A stretch of 64,000 nt of DNA from Paenibacillus sp. JJ-100 (lineage in GTDB: Bacteria; Bacillota; Bacilli; Paenibacillales; Paenibacillaceae), in assembly GCF_948329825.1 (NCBI RefSeq), contig NZ_CAOJCM010000002.1, positions 496,001 to 560,000 on the forward strand. Direction: 5' to 3'. The translations under genes and the position numbers were made by a program. Under the pieces are notes generated by a model. That model was not told the DNA's origin and ran no database searches. It worked only from the letters and a program-made list of their open reading frames with translations. Positions 33,446 to 43,746 of the stretch are shown here, piece after piece; position 1 is the first letter of the stretch; the number at the start of each line of letters is the position of its first letter.

Positions 33446-35164
33446 TCACCCTTTTTTGGCTTCCGCCAGATTCAGCATTTCCTGCGCATGATGCAGCGTT
33501 TTTTCTGTAATTTCCACACCACCGAGCATACGCGCCAATTCTTTCACACGTCCTTCCTCTGACAAGGATTCCACCTGAGTCATCGTACGACCATCATAAA
33601 CATGTTTCTCAATTAAATATTGATGATCAGCCATACAAGCAACTTGCGGTAGATGTGTGATGGAGAACACCTGACATGTAGCTGACAAACGATGAAGCTT
33701 CTCAGCGATGGATTGGGCTGCACGCCCGCTGACCCCTGTATCCACTTCGTCAAAAATCAAGACTGGAATCCGGTCGTGACGAGCAAATATACTCTTCATC
33801 GCCAGCATAATTCTAGACAGCTCTCCGCCCGAAGCGATCTTACCTAATGGACGTAGTGGCTCTCCAGGGTTCGGCGAGATCAGAAATTCTGCACTATCTG
33901 CTCCTTGACGACTCAATCGAATACGTCGTCCATTCCATTCGATGCCTTTTGGATCTTCAGCCGGTACAATCTGAACACGTAACGACGTTCGTTCCATCTG
34001 CAAGTCCTTTAACTCACTTTCCACCTGAGCAGCCAATTCCTCCGCACATTGCTTGCGCACTTTACTTAGCTCTTCAGCCGATTCCATCACAAGTAGTAAC
34101 AATTGGTCACGCTCCGTACGAAGCTTCTCCAAACGCTCATCTTTGTTTTCAAGCTGGTCGGTTTCATGACTAATCTGGTCATAATAATTTAAAATGAGCT
34201 CTACACTATCTCCATACTTACGTCTAAGTCCAGAAATCAGGTTCAAACGCTGCTCGACTTCTTCCAATCTGCCAGGATTGAATTCGATTCGTTCCCGATA
34301 GTCACGAAGCTGAAATGTGACATCCTCCAGTTGATAAAAAGCGGATTGCAATTGCTCCACAATAGGTTGCAATCCTTTACTGTCATAACCGGAAATATCC
34401 TCAATTCGGGATAAAGCTATGCTTACCGCTTCTAATCCTCGTTGTCCACTGAGCAGTTCATAAGCGCCAGCGACACTGTCCATCATTTTCTCGCTATGGG
34501 ATAGTTTGACCCGTTCTTCGCTGAGTAATTCATCTTCCCCGCGGGTAAGGCCTGCAGCAGCAATCTCTTCAAGCTGAAAACGATACATATCAAGCAGCTG
34601 ATAAGCCCGCTGACTCGACTCCTGAAGTGCACGAAGTTCCTTCTCCGCCGCAATAAATTTGCTGTATCGCTCCTGATACTTCGCTTTTACCGGGCCGATC
34701 GTCTCAGAGCCGTACGTATCCAGTAGCCCGAGATGGCTTTCTGCACGCAGCAGACTCTGATGCTCATGCTGGCCATGAATGTTAATCAGCTTCTCGCCCA
34801 CTTCGCGCAGCATCGTTAGATTCACAAGTTGTCCGTTAATCCGTGACGTACTTTTGCCCTGTGTGTTCAATTCGCGCCGAATCACAAGATGCTCCTCTGG
34901 TTCACAGTGAATACCTAGCTGCTCTAGCGTACTCCACACCGGATGACTTGGCTCCATTTCAAACAGCGCTTCCATCTCTGCTTTGTCACATCCGTAACGT
35001 ATGAGATCCGCTGAACTTCGTCCTCCGGCAATCAAGCCGAGCGCATCAATAATGATGGATTTACCTGCACCAGTTTCCCCCGACAATACATGAAATCCCG
35101 GATGAAAGACGACATCCACTTCTTCCACCACGGCGAGATTGCGAATCGATAATGTAACTAACAT
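33446..35164 (-). CDS. recN: DNA repair protein RecN
   Basis: SMC-like ATPase that gathers DNA ends in double-strand-break repair. The 572 residues show Walker A HVLSGETGAGKSIIIDAL, a long coiled-coil (about residues 150-370) with a hinge, the ABC signature GKIASGGELSRIMLAMK, and Walker B VLIFDEVDTGVSG. The ATG at 35164 (MLVTLSIRNLAVVEEV) matches the family start; GGAGG lies 11 nt upstream. It follows ahrC by 23 nt, probably in one operon, as in Bacillus. Confidence 0.96.
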   Translation of the reverse strand: MLVTLSIRNLAVVEEVDVVFHPGFHVLSGETGAGKSIIIDALGLIAGGRSSADLIRYGCDKAEMEALFEMEPSHPVWSTLEQLGIHCEPEEHLVIRRELNTQGKSTSRINGQLVNLTMLREVGEKLINIHGQHEHQSLLRAESHLGLLDTYGSETIGPVKAKYQERYSKFIAAEKELRALQESSQRAYQLLDMYRFQLEEIAAAGLTRGEDELLSEERVKLSHSEKMMDSVAGAYELLSGQRGLEAVSIALSRIEDISGYDSKGLQPIVEQLQSAFYQLEDVTFQLRDYRERIEFNPGRLEEVEQRLNLISGLRRKYGDSVELILNYYDQISHETDQLENKDERLEKLRTERDQLLLLVMESAEELSKVRKQCAEELAAQVESELKDLQMERTSLRVQIVPAEDPKGIEWNGRRIRLSRQGADSAEFLISPNPGEPLRPLGKIASGGELSRIMLAMKSIFARHDRIPVLIFDEVDTGVSGRAAQSIAEKLHRLSATCQVFSITHLPQVACMADHQYLIEKHVYDGRTMTQVESLSEEGRVKELARMLGGVEITEKTLHHAQEMLNLAEAKKG

Positions 35165-35187
35165 CTGCAAAAACACCTCCGGCTGAT

Positions 35188-35637
35188 TTAGGCAATATAT
35201 CCCATGATGCGCTCAATGACAGTAACACTGTTAGCTTCTGTACGACAGATAATAAGGATCGTATCATCTCCGCAGATTGTGCCCATCACTTCAGTCCACT
35301 CGATATTGTCAAGTAAAGCGGCTATGGAATTCGCAGTTCCCGGCAAACATTTCATTACCACAAGGTTGTTGGTGTGATCAATGTGTAAAAAATTATCCAC
35401 GAGCGCACGTTTGAGCTTCTGGATCGGATTATAACGCTGATCGGTTGGCAGAGAATATTTGTAGCGACCATCATCCATCGGAATTTTGATCAACAGAAGC
35501 TCCTTGATATCACGCGATACCGTCGCCTGTGTAACTTGAAATCCCGCTTGACGCAATGCTTCGACTAGATCGTCCTGGGTCTCTATTTCATTTTGACTAA
35601 TGATTTCACGGATCTTGATATGTCGTTGTCCTTTCAT
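35188..35637 (-). CDS. ahrC: Arginine repressor AhrC/ArgR
   Basis: Hexameric arginine-dependent regulator of arginine synthesis and breakdown. N-terminal winged helix ([26 protein letters not shown], then [13 protein letters not shown]), C-terminal oligomerisation domain with [14 protein letters not shown] and [14 protein letters not shown] (arginine-binding Asp pair). The 149-residue length is exact for the family. GGAGG precedes the ATG by five nt. Confidence 0.95.
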   Translation of the reverse strand: MKGQRHIKIREIISQNEIETQDDLVEALRQAGFQVTQATVSRDIKELLLIKIPMDDGRYKYSLPTDQRYNPIQKLKRALVDNFLHIDHTNNLVVMKCLPGTANSIAALLDNIEWTEVMGTICGDDTILIICRTEANSVTVIERIMGYIA

Positions 35638-35726
35638 ACATGCCTCCAGTTAAAATGTATTGCAATGATGTGGTCATGACCTCCACCACTATGCTGTTTT
35701 ATTCCATATTTAACACTTACTATATA

Positions 35727-36212
35727 TTAGTCCAGATCCTCTCCATCATACACGTCTTCTTGATATTCCATAAGTCTGATTACCATTATATCGGAATCTT
35801 CCAGATCTACATAAAGCAGCCCTTCACATCCTGGATACATTAATAAAAGGGGCAGGAAGCGATCCCTTATAACAGGTCCGCTTCGTTCAAGCGGTTGTCT
35901 GCGACGGGATGTTTTGACTAAATATCGGCTATCCTCCCGCTCTGCAACATAATCAATAAATAACCTGCTATATAAAATAGAATCATCCGCCTCAAAGGCT
36001 AGAGGTATTTTCATTTTCCCGCCGATTACCTCATAGCCATTCGCTTCAAGTAATTGCAAAGCAGGAGAATCTTGAATATTCTCATTAAGTTTTAATTCAG
36101 CCAGGTTTACCGGAATGGGCCGATTCATCCAACTGCGCAATGCCAGAAACAACCATACGATTAAACAGACAGCTAATACACCAATAACCATTGTGTCATA
36201 TTGACCATCCAT
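35727..36212 (-). CDS. Hypothetical membrane-anchored protein
   Basis: 161-residue protein of unknown function, between ahrC and tlyA. One N-terminal membrane segment (MVIGVLAVCLIVWLFLALRSW) is followed by a soluble domain with a GYEVIGGKMKIPLAFE part and an acidic end (YQEDVYDGEDLD). GAGGTG is eight nt before the ATG at 36212; a GTG one codon earlier is possible. No counterpart exists between yqxC and ahrC in B. subtilis that I know of. Confidence 0.7.
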   Translation of the reverse strand: MDGQYDTMVIGVLAVCLIVWLFLALRSWMNRPIPVNLAELKLNENIQDSPALQLLEANGYEVIGGKMKIPLAFEADDSILYSRLFIDYVAEREDSRYLVKTSRRRQPLERSGPVIRDRFLPLLLMYPGCEGLLYVDLEDSDIMVIRLMEYQEDVYDGEDLD

Positions 36213-36290
36213 CACCGCTCACCTCAAGAAAACATATTCGAGATCGAACACCCGTTTTCCTTTTTCTCAAAACATCTTTCCAGCGAAAAG

Positions 36291-36312
36291 AAACTCATCC
36301 TATGATGAGTTT
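36291..36312 (-). terminator. Possible terminator at the end of tlyA
   Basis: AAACTCATC/GATGAGTTT stem with a four-base loop that includes the tlyA stop codon, followed by CTTTT on the minus strand. Confidence 0.5.
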
Positions 36313-37145
36313 CCCGTAAAAGTATGAGCGGCTTCCTTGGCCACCTGATCTGCAAGAGCATCTAGTGAAGCCTCGTCGTTCTCTGGTTGTGCGGCCTCTG
36401 GTACTTCCAGACGCCAGTGAGCGAGAAATTCAATATTGCCCTCTCCGCCTGTTATGGGGGAGAAGGTCAGTCCCTTCAGGTGCAACCCGAGTTGACTGGC
36501 AAAATGAAGCATCGTTTGCAAAACATCCTTGTGCACTTTCGGGTCACGGACAACACCGGATTTTCCCACTTTATCTCGCCCTGCCTCAAATTGCGGTTTG
36601 ATTAGAGCTACAATATCCGCTGGTCTCTGCAATAAAGCTAACAATGGGGGAAGTATGATTCGCAATGAAATAAACGACACATCAATACTTGCAAAGTTAG
36701 GCACAGGCCCATGCAGATCCTCGGGTGTAACATAGCGAAAATTCGTACGTTCCATGACGGTAACCCGTTCATCATTACGCAGTGACCAGTCTAGCTGGTT
36801 ATACCCGACATCAATAGCATATACATGAGATGTGCCATGTTGAAGAGCACAGTCGGTAAAACCACCGGTGGATGAACCGATATCCAGCATGACAAGTTGA
36901 TTCATATCGAGGCTAAAGTGACGAATTGCTTTTTCAAGTTTTAGTCCGCCCCTGCCTACATAAGGATGCACTGAACCTTTAACCTTCAGTTCAGCATCTC
37001 TCGGAATTTTCATGCCTGCTTTTTCAATACGTTCATTATTGGCGTACACAAGTCCAGCCATGATCGCAGCCTTGGCTTTTTCACGGCTTTCGTAGTATCC
37101 CTGCTCCACCAGCAGTACATCAATTCGTTCTTTCGGGAGTGACAT
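36300..37145 (-). CDS. tlyA: TlyA-family rRNA 2'-O-methyltransferase/hemolysin (YqxC-like)
   Basis: S4-domain RNA methyltransferase. The S4 RNA-binding part is residues 1-65 (RIDVLLVEQGYYESREKAKAAIMAGLV). A Rossmann SAM domain follows with LDIGSSTGGFTDCALQHG (motif I), YAIDVGYNQLDWSLR and SFISLRIILPPLL. Homologues 2'-O-methylate rRNA; older annotation calls them hemolysins. The 281-residue length includes a ~25-residue tail. AAGGAG precedes the ATG. It follows dxs by 29 nt, as in Bacillus. Confidence 0.9.
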   Translation of the reverse strand: MSLPKERIDVLLVEQGYYESREKAKAAIMAGLVYANNERIEKAGMKIPRDAELKVKGSVHPYVGRGGLKLEKAIRHFSLDMNQLVMLDIGSSTGGFTDCALQHGTSHVYAIDVGYNQLDWSLRNDERVTVMERTNFRYVTPEDLHGPVPNFASIDVSFISLRIILPPLLALLQRPADIVALIKPQFEAGRDKVGKSGVVRDPKVHKDVLQTMLHFASQLGLHLKGLTFSPITGGEGNIEFLAHWRLEVPEAAQPENDEASLDALADQVAKEAAHTFTGNSS

Positions 37146-37174
37146 GTATTTCTCCTTATCGCATCATTCTGTTT

Positions 37175-39082
37175 CTAAGAAGGAAAACGTGTTTTGGACA
37201 TTCCATATGAAGATTGAACTGCCATTTTTCGGAGTTCTGCACATACATTCTCCACAGTAAGACCCACTTCTTCACGTTGCTCCTTGATACTGCCATGTTC
37301 AATAAAACGATCCGGGATGCCCATCAGATGCACATGAACATCATGCATACCTTGCTCGGCGTAGAATTCCAATACAGCACTTCCCATACTGCCCGCTTGG
37401 GAGGTTTCTTCAAGCACAATCAGCTTTGTACCCCGGACTGCCAAATCACGCAGCATTTGTTCATCCAAAGGTTTGAGGAAACGAGCATTAATAACGCCGG
37501 CATTCATCCCTTCTCGTTTCACCGTATCCGCAGCTTCCTCTGCCAGCTGAACCATGGAACCAGAGGCGATAATAGCATATCCTTCTGCTGGACGTAACTG
37601 CTCCCAAGATCCAATAGGTATTGGAACCAATACATCGTCCAGAGGAACACCAACCACATTGTTACGCGGGTAACGATATGCAATCGGACCTTCATTATAA
37701 TCAAGCGCGGTTTTCATCATATGGCGCAGTTCATTCTCGTCTTTTGGCATCATCAGTACGATATTCGGAATATGACGCATAAACGCAACATCATATACAC
37801 CTTGATGCGTCTCTCCGTCTGGTCCAACAAAACCTGCACGGTCAATAGCAAATATTACATTGGCATTGTGACGGCAGATATCGTGAACAATCTGGTCATA
37901 AGCACGCTGCATAAACGTAGAATACACCGCATAGACCGGTTTCAGACCTTCCATTGCTAATGCCGCACACATCGTGGCAGCATGTTGCTCTGCGATTCCA
38001 ACATCGATCATACGATCTGGAAATTCCTTACTGAACGGAATAAGTCCTGAACCTGTAGGCATGGCAGGGGTAACGGCAACTATGCGTTCATCTTCTTTGG
38101 CAAGTTCTACGAGCGTCTGACCAAACACTTCGGTATACATCGGTTTGCCAACCGCCTTCAGCACTTGACCAGATTCAATTTTGTACGGAGAGATACCGTG
38201 CCATTTATGAGAATCGGCCTCCGCAGGCTGATAGCCTTTTCCTTTCGTCGTAAGCACATGGACCAGTACAGGTCCTTCTACGTTATCCGCTTGTTTGAAC
38301 GCTTCAATCAGTTGTGGAATGTCATGCCCATCGATCGGACCTAAATACGTGAAGCCCAGTTCTTCAAAAAGAACACCTGGAACCATCATATATTTGACAC
38401 TGTCTTTAATCCAGCTGGCTGATTTTGCCAAACGATCACCAATGGCCGGAATCTTTTTGAGAATTCCTTCTACATCATCTTTAGCTTTCAAGTAATGACG
38501 ATCCGAACGAATTTTGCTCAAATATTTATGCATGGCTCCTACATTGGGTGCTATAGACATTTCATTATCATTCAGTATAACCATCAACTTCCGTTGTTCA
38601 TGACCGATATGATTGAGTGCCTCAAAAGCCATACCACCCGTAAGTGCTCCGTCGCCAATTATGGCAATGACTTGATTATCTTCACCTTTTAAATCTCGAG
38701 CCATAGCCATACCCATCGCAGCAGATAGAGAAGTACTGCTGTGACCAGCTTCCCACACGTCATGTTCACTTTCGTTACGTTTAACGAATCCACATAAGCC
38801 GTTGTGTTGACGAAGTGTGTCGAAGCGATCCATCCGGCCCGTCAAAACTTTATGCACATATGCCTGATGCCCTACATCAAAAATCATTTTGTCCGACGGA
38901 CTATTGTAACAGTAGTGCAGGGCCACCGTGAGCTCAACCACTCCTAAGTTCGGTGCTAGATGCCCCCCTGTAACAGACAGCTTCTCAATCAGAAACTGCC
39001 GGATTTCCGCCGATAAAAGAGCAAGATCATCCTGGGACATCGCCTTTAGATCACTGGGTTGTTTAATTTGTGGAAGCAGCAC
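37175..39082 (-). CDS. dxs: 1-deoxy-D-xylulose-5-phosphate synthase
   Basis: First enzyme of the MEP isoprenoid route: condenses pyruvate and glyceraldehyde-3-phosphate. It uses thiamine diphosphate, bound by [19 protein letters not shown] (GDG ... N) near residue 145. A His-containing [13 protein letters not shown] and C-terminal transketolase domains ([32 protein letters not shown]) are also present. Length 635 is normal. The start is GTG with GGGGAG six nt upstream. It lies in the xseA-xseB-ispA-dxs-tlyA row, so the isoprenoid genes are coregulated; ispA is 278 nt upstream. That gap holds no gene that I can see. Confidence 0.96.
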   Translation of the reverse strand: MLLPQIKQPSDLKAMSQDDLALLSAEIRQFLIEKLSVTGGHLAPNLGVVELTVALHYCYNSPSDKMIFDVGHQAYVHKVLTGRMDRFDTLRQHNGLCGFVKRNESEHDVWEAGHSSTSLSAAMGMAMARDLKGEDNQVIAIIGDGALTGGMAFEALNHIGHEQRKLMVILNDNEMSIAPNVGAMHKYLSKIRSDRHYLKAKDDVEGILKKIPAIGDRLAKSASWIKDSVKYMMVPGVLFEELGFTYLGPIDGHDIPQLIEAFKQADNVEGPVLVHVLTTKGKGYQPAEADSHKWHGISPYKIESGQVLKAVGKPMYTEVFGQTLVELAKEDERIVAVTPAMPTGSGLIPFSKEFPDRMIDVGIAEQHAATMCAALAMEGLKPVYAVYSTFMQRAYDQIVHDICRHNANVIFAIDRAGFVGPDGETHQGVYDVAFMRHIPNIVLMMPKDENELRHMMKTALDYNEGPIAYRYPRNNVVGVPLDDVLVPIPIGSWEQLRPAEGYAIIASGSMVQLAEEAADTVKREGMNAGVINARFLKPLDEQMLRDLAVRGTKLIVLEETSQAGSMGSAVLEFYAEQGMHDVHVHLMGIPDRFIEHGSIKEQREEVGLTVENVCAELRKMAVQSSYGMSKTRFPS

Positions 39083-39360
39083 GAGAATCTCCCCGCTTTC
39101 CTAGAATGTTTGTTTATTAGATGTGTATCATTTCATATGTTAATGGATTGAATAACATTGAACCATTATACCATAAACGAACAAGAATCATAATTTGCAG
39201 CCCATTGAACCTGATCACGAGGTGATTCGCTTCCCGTTCATATCTATAGCTCTGAATTATGTATTCTTGAATAATGAGTACTGGTTTGTTTTAGGCACTA
39301 AAAAGCCATTAAAGTTATTACACCACACATTTTACTTTGAATCAGCGGGATAGGCAAAAT
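39083..39360. other. Gene-free gap between ispA and dxs
   Basis: 278 bp of AT-rich sequence. No convincing gene, strong hairpin or repeat was found. It probably holds a dxs promoter, but no clear -35/-10 pair stands out. Confidence 0.35.
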
Positions 39361-40266
39361 TTAATGATCCCGCCTCATCAGGTAATCAGCGATCTCCATT
39401 AACCTTGAAGCATCTGGCAATTGGGCTCGCTCAAGTGCATCCTTGGCAGATTGCGTGAGCGATTTCACTTCAGCCAATGAAGCTTCCATTCCGATGAAAT
39501 ACGGATAGGTCACCTTCTGTTGATGGACGTCACTCTGTGTTTTTTTGCCCATTTTCTGCTCGTCACCCGTCAGATCCAAAATATCATCCTGAATCTGAAA
39601 CGCGAGCCCTAGATCTCGGCCGAATACGCGTAGCGCCTCCAGCTGTCCTTCTGTTGCTCCACCGATCCGAGCTCCTGCCATGAGCGAAAATACAATTAGA
39701 TCACCTGTTTTGTGCAAATGGATATATTGGAGCTGAGATAAATCAGTCATTCCTTGTTCGCCTTCCATATCAGCGACTTGGCCTCCAACCATGCCTCTAG
39801 CTCCCGCAAGTTCAGCTAAATCTTCAACAATGGACAACAGCGCATCAGCACCTACCCCACTTTGACGACCAGCCTGAACAATGCTATAGAAAGCATGAGT
39901 CAGCAGTGCATCTCCCGCAAGGATAGCTGTAGCTTCACCATAAACTTTGTGATTCGTTAGTTTTCCCCTACGATAGTCATCATTATCCATTGCCGGCAGG
40001 TCGTCGTGGATCAAAGAATATGTATGAACCATCTCCACGGCGCAGGCTGCCGGCATCGCAGCTGTCCGCTCCGCACCGAAGGCTTCCGCCGCAGCAACGA
40101 CCAGAAGTGGACGAAGCCGTTTGCCGCCGGCCATTAACGAATACTGCATGGCTTCCACCAAAGAAAGCGGCACATCCCAGTGTTTGGGAAGGATATGCCG
40201 CAAAGCTTCAGTAATTTCACCAGTTACTTCTTGAAGGTAGACTTCGAATGAAGGACGGTTACTCAT
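39361..40266 (-). CDS. ispA: Polyprenyl synthetase (farnesyl diphosphate synthase type)
   Basis: Chain-elongating prenyltransferase making farnesyl diphosphate, the precursor for undecaprenyl and quinone side chains. The two Asp-rich motifs are SLIHDDLPAMDNDDYRRG and FQIQDDILDLTGD. GGKRLRPLLV is the substrate-binding segment. About 301 residues. The ATG at 40266 overlaps the xseB stop by 8 nt; the frame extends upstream into xseB, which I ignored. It ends in DYLMRRDH. Confidence 0.93.
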   Translation of the reverse strand: MSNRPSFEVYLQEVTGEITEALRHILPKHWDVPLSLVEAMQYSLMAGGKRLRPLLVVAAAEAFGAERTAAMPAACAVEMVHTYSLIHDDLPAMDNDDYRRGKLTNHKVYGEATAILAGDALLTHAFYSIVQAGRQSGVGADALLSIVEDLAELAGARGMVGGQVADMEGEQGMTDLSQLQYIHLHKTGDLIVFSLMAGARIGGATEGQLEALRVFGRDLGLAFQIQDDILDLTGDEQKMGKKTQSDVHQQKVTYPYFIGMEASLAEVKSLTQSAKDALERAQLPDASRLMEIADYLMRRDH

Positions 40267-40516
40267 GAATTTCACCACTCTCATCATCCGTCGTACCAAA
40301 AGGCTTCTTGCGAAGTTCTCCATCTTCTTCTACGATCATCTCGATCTTACGTTCCACTTGTTCCAGCTTCAGACCACATAACTGGGAAAGTTTCATGCCG
40401 CGCTGAAACAAATCAATTGCTTGCTCCAAAGGAACATCTCCATGTTCCAGTTGACTAACAATATCCTCCAATGCCGCCATTGCCTCTTCAAAATTCAGTT
40501 CCGGTTCATTCGCCAT
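40259..40516 (-). CDS. xseB: Exodeoxyribonuclease VII small subunit
   Basis: Small subunit that binds and modulates XseA. 85 residues: the helical core (NFEEAMAALEDIVSQLEHGDVPLEQAIDLFQRGMKLSQLC) matches the family. It has a 20-residue acidic tail. It overlaps the xseA end by 11 nt and ispA start by 8 nt, indicating translational coupling. Confidence 0.94.
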   Translation of the reverse strand: MANEPELNFEEAMAALEDIVSQLEHGDVPLEQAIDLFQRGMKLSQLCGLKLEQVERKIEMIVEEDGELRKKPFGTTDDESGEIHE

Positions 40517-41870
40517 GGATAGTATTGTCCTCCTTCATTCCCCAGACCTGACAGTCAAGCTGTCCGTCCGCTAATTTGATCTTTACCGAATCTCCCGGTT
40601 GTACATCTTTTAAGGATTTAATTAGCCGTTGTTCATGCTCGTCATAGACGAGACTGTACCCCCGTGACATCACCTTTAGCGGACTCAGTGCATCGAGGTG
40701 TCGTACGAGTGACTTCCATTGCTGTTGTTTGCTACGTGTGATGGATCGCATCGCAATCTCAAGTTGCTTACGAGCTGCGGCATTGTCCCGATGAGCTGCA
40801 TTCACCTGCTCACGGGGATTGAAACGTTGCAAAGCTGCCCGTAACCGTTCCTGCTTCTCTACCGTCCATTTCATACGTGTATCCACACTTCGTTGCAAGC
40901 GTTGATGCAGCATATCCAGACGTTCCGCATGCTGCATCAACGTTCTGCGCGGATGCACCAGTACCGGGGAGCGTTGCAGACGAGTCAGCCGTTCACGGTG
41001 ATAAACAGCACGCTGTTTCAGACTGTTCTGTAACTGACGCTGTCTTCGTGCAATCTGTTCCAACAGTTCAGCGCGATTGGGTACAGCGAGTTCCGCAGCT
41101 GCAGTCGGGGTCGCAGCACGCAAATCAGCAGCAAAGTCTGCGATGGTGAAGTCTGTCTCATGACCAACCGCAGAGATCACTGGAATCGTTGAATCTGCAA
41201 TCGTACGAGCAACCATTTCCTCGTTAAAAGCCCACAGTTCCTCTAGTGATCCACCGCCTCGGCCTACAATTAGCACATCCGCTTCACCCATACGATTGAG
41301 ATTGTTAATCGCTTTGACAATGGATGGTGCAGCCCCCTTGCCTTGTACAAGTACTGGGTACAAGACAACGCTAGCCGAAGGATATCTTCGGCGGAGTGTG
41401 ATCATGATATCACGAACAGCAGCTCCTGTAGGTGAAGTTACCACACCAATCGTTTGTGGATAACGAGGGATGGGTCTTTTGCGAGCTGGAGAGAACAGCC
41501 CTTCGTCCTCCAACTTCTTCTTCAGCTGTTCATAGGCCAGATAGAGACTACCAATTCCGTCTGGCTGCATATGTGTCGCATAAAATTGATACTGCCCGTC
41601 TCGTTCATAGACCGATACGTTGCCACGCGCAATAACCCTTGCCCCCTCCTTCGGTACAAAGGGTAAACGCTGATTATGTGACGCAAACATGATGGATTTA
41701 ATCCGACTGTCCTTGTCCTTTAAAGTAAAATACATATGGCCGCTGGAGTGATGCGTGAAATTAGATATCTCTCCGCGCAACCAGACGTCCGACAGAACCT
41801 GATCCGATTCCAGCTTCATCCGGATATATCGGTTCAGGTCTTTAATAGAATAGATTTTCTGTTCTTCCAC
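40506..41870 (-). CDS. xseA: Exodeoxyribonuclease VII large subunit
   Basis: Catalytic subunit of the bidirectional single-strand exonuclease. The N-terminal OB fold covers about residues 1-100 (SDVWLRGEISNFTHHSSGHMYFTLKD). The nuclease domain has GVVTSPTGAAVRDIM, IVGRGGGSLEELWAFN, and SAVGHETDFTIADF, then a long coiled coil (about 270-400) binds XseB. 454 residues. The GTG start has AGGGA seven nt upstream. It follows folD by 10 nt. Confidence 0.95.
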   Translation of the reverse strand: MEEQKIYSIKDLNRYIRMKLESDQVLSDVWLRGEISNFTHHSSGHMYFTLKDKDSRIKSIMFASHNQRLPFVPKEGARVIARGNVSVYERDGQYQFYATHMQPDGIGSLYLAYEQLKKKLEDEGLFSPARKRPIPRYPQTIGVVTSPTGAAVRDIMITLRRRYPSASVVLYPVLVQGKGAAPSIVKAINNLNRMGEADVLIVGRGGGSLEELWAFNEEMVARTIADSTIPVISAVGHETDFTIADFAADLRAATPTAAAELAVPNRAELLEQIARRQRQLQNSLKQRAVYHRERLTRLQRSPVLVHPRRTLMQHAERLDMLHQRLQRSVDTRMKWTVEKQERLRAALQRFNPREQVNAAHRDNAAARKQLEIAMRSITRSKQQQWKSLVRHLDALSPLKVMSRGYSLVYDEHEQRLIKSLKDVQPGDSVKIKLADGQLDCQVWGMKEDNTIHGE

Positions 41871-41880
41871 AGACAGATCC

Positions 41881-42738
41881 CTAGGCCAATCCGTGAGCGC
41901 GTTTTGCCGCGATCAGCGTATTTTGCATCAGCATCGTGATGGTCATCGGGCCAACACCACCAGGAACAGGTGTGATCGGTCCAGAAACCTCTTTTACACT
42001 TTCAAAATCCACGTCCCCTGCGAGTTTACCGTTATCCAGGCGATTCATGCCGACATCGATGACAACTGCGCCGGGTTTGACATAGTCCGCATCCACAAAG
42101 TTTGCACGACCGATCGCTACAACCAGAATATCCGCCTGACGTGTAATTTCTTTCATATTAGCAGTACGAGAGTGACACATCGTTACCGTCGCATTTTCAC
42201 GCTGAAGCAGCAAGGATACCGGCTTGCCTACAATGTTGCTACGACCGATAACTACAGCATGTTTACCGGACATTTCCAGTCCTGTACGTTTGATTAGTTC
42301 AATAACACCGGCAGGTGTACATGGCAGCAAGCTATCATCACCAATAACAAGATTCCCAACATTCACAGGGTGAAATCCATCTACATCCTTTTCTACAGCA
42401 ATTGCATCAATTACCGCTTTCTCTTCGATGTGATTTGGAAGCGGCAGCTGCACAAGAATGCCATGAATGGATTCCTGATTGTTCAGCTTGTCCACGAGCG
42501 CAAGCAGATCCGCTTGTGATGTACTTGCATCCAAACGATGTACTTCAGAGTAAAAACCGAGGTCATGACATGCTTTTTCCTTATTACGCACATAAACTTG
42601 AGAAGCTGGATCTTCCCCGACGAGCACCACAGCCAGACCTGGCACTACTCCTTGTTCACGAAGCTGTTTTACTTCTGCGGTCATGCTTGCGCGGAGCTCT
42701 TGGGATACTTCTTTACCGTTAATAATAGATGCTGTCAT
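41881..42738 (-). CDS. folD: Bifunctional methylenetetrahydrofolate dehydrogenase/cyclohydrolase
   Basis: Interconverts 5,10-methylene- and 10-formyl-tetrahydrofolate, NADP-dependent. Features: [14 protein letters not shown] (catalytic Lys in the KxKA-like region), [38 protein letters not shown] (cofactor), and VIDVGMNRL plus [18 protein letters not shown]. Length 285 is exact. GGGAGAG precedes the ATG. Order nusB-folD-xseA is as in Bacillus. Confidence 0.96.
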   Translation of the reverse strand: MTASIINGKEVSQELRASMTAEVKQLREQGVVPGLAVVLVGEDPASQVYVRNKEKACHDLGFYSEVHRLDASTSQADLLALVDKLNNQESIHGILVQLPLPNHIEEKAVIDAIAVEKDVDGFHPVNVGNLVIGDDSLLPCTPAGVIELIKRTGLEMSGKHAVVIGRSNIVGKPVSLLLQRENATVTMCHSRTANMKEITRQADILVVAIGRANFVDADYVKPGAVVIDVGMNRLDNGKLAGDVDFESVKEVSGPITPVPGGVGPMTITMLMQNTLIAAKRAHGLA

Positions 42739-42834
42739 TATTCTCTCTCCCTTATATGAACATATATTAGATAAAACGATCTGAATGTGATCTCAAAAGA
42801 AAAGTTGGCTTATCTACTCTATTCTGGATTGATC

Positions 42835-43287
42835 TCAGGATAATTTTTGCTTAATGCTGTCCACTTCCTGAATCATTCGACCCAGCACGCCGTTAACAAA
42901 CTTCCCAGACTCATCCGTACCGAAATACTTCGAAAGCTCAATCGCCTCGTTGACCGAAACTTTCGCTGGAACATCATCACGGAACACCATCTCATACGTG
43001 GATAAACGTAAAATTTGGCGATCTACACGGGACAAACGACTAAGTTGCCATCCTTTCAAATAATCCACTAGCAACCCATCAATGGCTTCCTTATGACTCC
43101 ATGCACCTTGCACCATCTCGGTAACATAGCTGCGCATGACATCCTCATCACGAATTTCAACTTCCGTCTCATTCTCTTCCGCCGCTTCATTAATCAACAT
43201 GTCAACCGCTTCAGCTGCACTTACTTCGTTCATTTCCATTTGATACAGACTTTGTACTGCAATTTCCCTCGCTAAACGTCTTTTCAT
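42835..43287 (-). CDS. nusB: Transcription antitermination factor NusB
   Basis: RNA-binding partner of NusE in rRNA antitermination. The 150-residue protein is helical: REIAVQSLYQMEM at the start, YLKGWQLSRLSRVDRQILRLSTYEM in the middle, and PAKVSVNEAIELSKYFGTDESGKFVNGVLGR at the end. The insert EAAEENETEVEIRDEDV is more acidic than usual. GGAGG precedes the ATG. Confidence 0.95.
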   Translation of the reverse strand: MKRRLAREIAVQSLYQMEMNEVSAAEAVDMLINEAAEENETEVEIRDEDVMRSYVTEMVQGAWSHKEAIDGLLVDYLKGWQLSRLSRVDRQILRLSTYEMVFRDDVPAKVSVNEAIELSKYFGTDESGKFVNGVLGRMIQEVDSIKQKLS

Positions 43288-43405
43288 ATCCTGCCTCCTG
43301 CAGCGCTCTCTTCGAGCGTCATCATGCTATTTTAAATGAAGAACCATTTCACTATCCTATAACAGGATACCCAAGGGTCTTCTTTGATATCGGGATCTCT
43401 TCTCA

Positions 43406-43489
43406 CAAAAAAACCTGCAAAACGTTTCCTCCGAAAATCGGGCAACTCAAACTACAGTTCTATTTTCGGAAGAAACATATTGCAGGGTT
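43406..43489 (-). terminator. Strong terminator after the asp23-amaP-DUF2273 operon
   Basis: Very long stem: outer AACCCTGCAA/TTGCAGGTT, then GTTTCTTCCGAAAAT pairing with ATTTTCGGAGGAAAC. On the minus strand it ends in TTTTTTT. It separates this operon from nusB. Confidence 0.85.
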
Positions 43490-43498
43490 CTTATAGGT

Positions 43499-43732
43499 TT
43501 ATTTAAACAAACGCCAGCGATCTCCAAGCCATTGTCGTAACTCCCCCCAGGGAATAAACGAGCCAAGCTTCGCATCACTTCGTCTGCCAAACGTATAACC
43601 GATGAACACCAAGAGTGCAAAGAACAACATATCCCAGAAACCGATCCACACATAAAGAAATCCCAATAAGATACCAAAAGCAACACCAAGAATACGTCCC
43701 TTATAGCTGTCCCAAATCTCTTTCCACAACAT
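43499..43732 (-). CDS. DUF2273 family membrane protein
   Basis: 77-residue small membrane protein, commonly encoded with Asp23 and AmaP. One or two hydrophobic stretches (ILGVAFGILLGFLYVWIGFWDMLFFALLVFIGYTFGR-like region, residues 14-48) precede a soluble WGELRQWLGDRW end. GAGGTG is about 11 nt before the ATG. It lies 14 nt after amaP and is probably part of the same membrane-bound alkaline-shock cluster. Function unknown. Confidence 0.85.
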   Translation of the reverse strand: MLWKEIWDSYKGRILGVAFGILLGFLYVWIGFWDMLFFALLVFIGYTFGRRSDAKLGSFIPWGELRQWLGDRWRLFK

Positions 43733-43746
43733 CAGTGAAACTCACC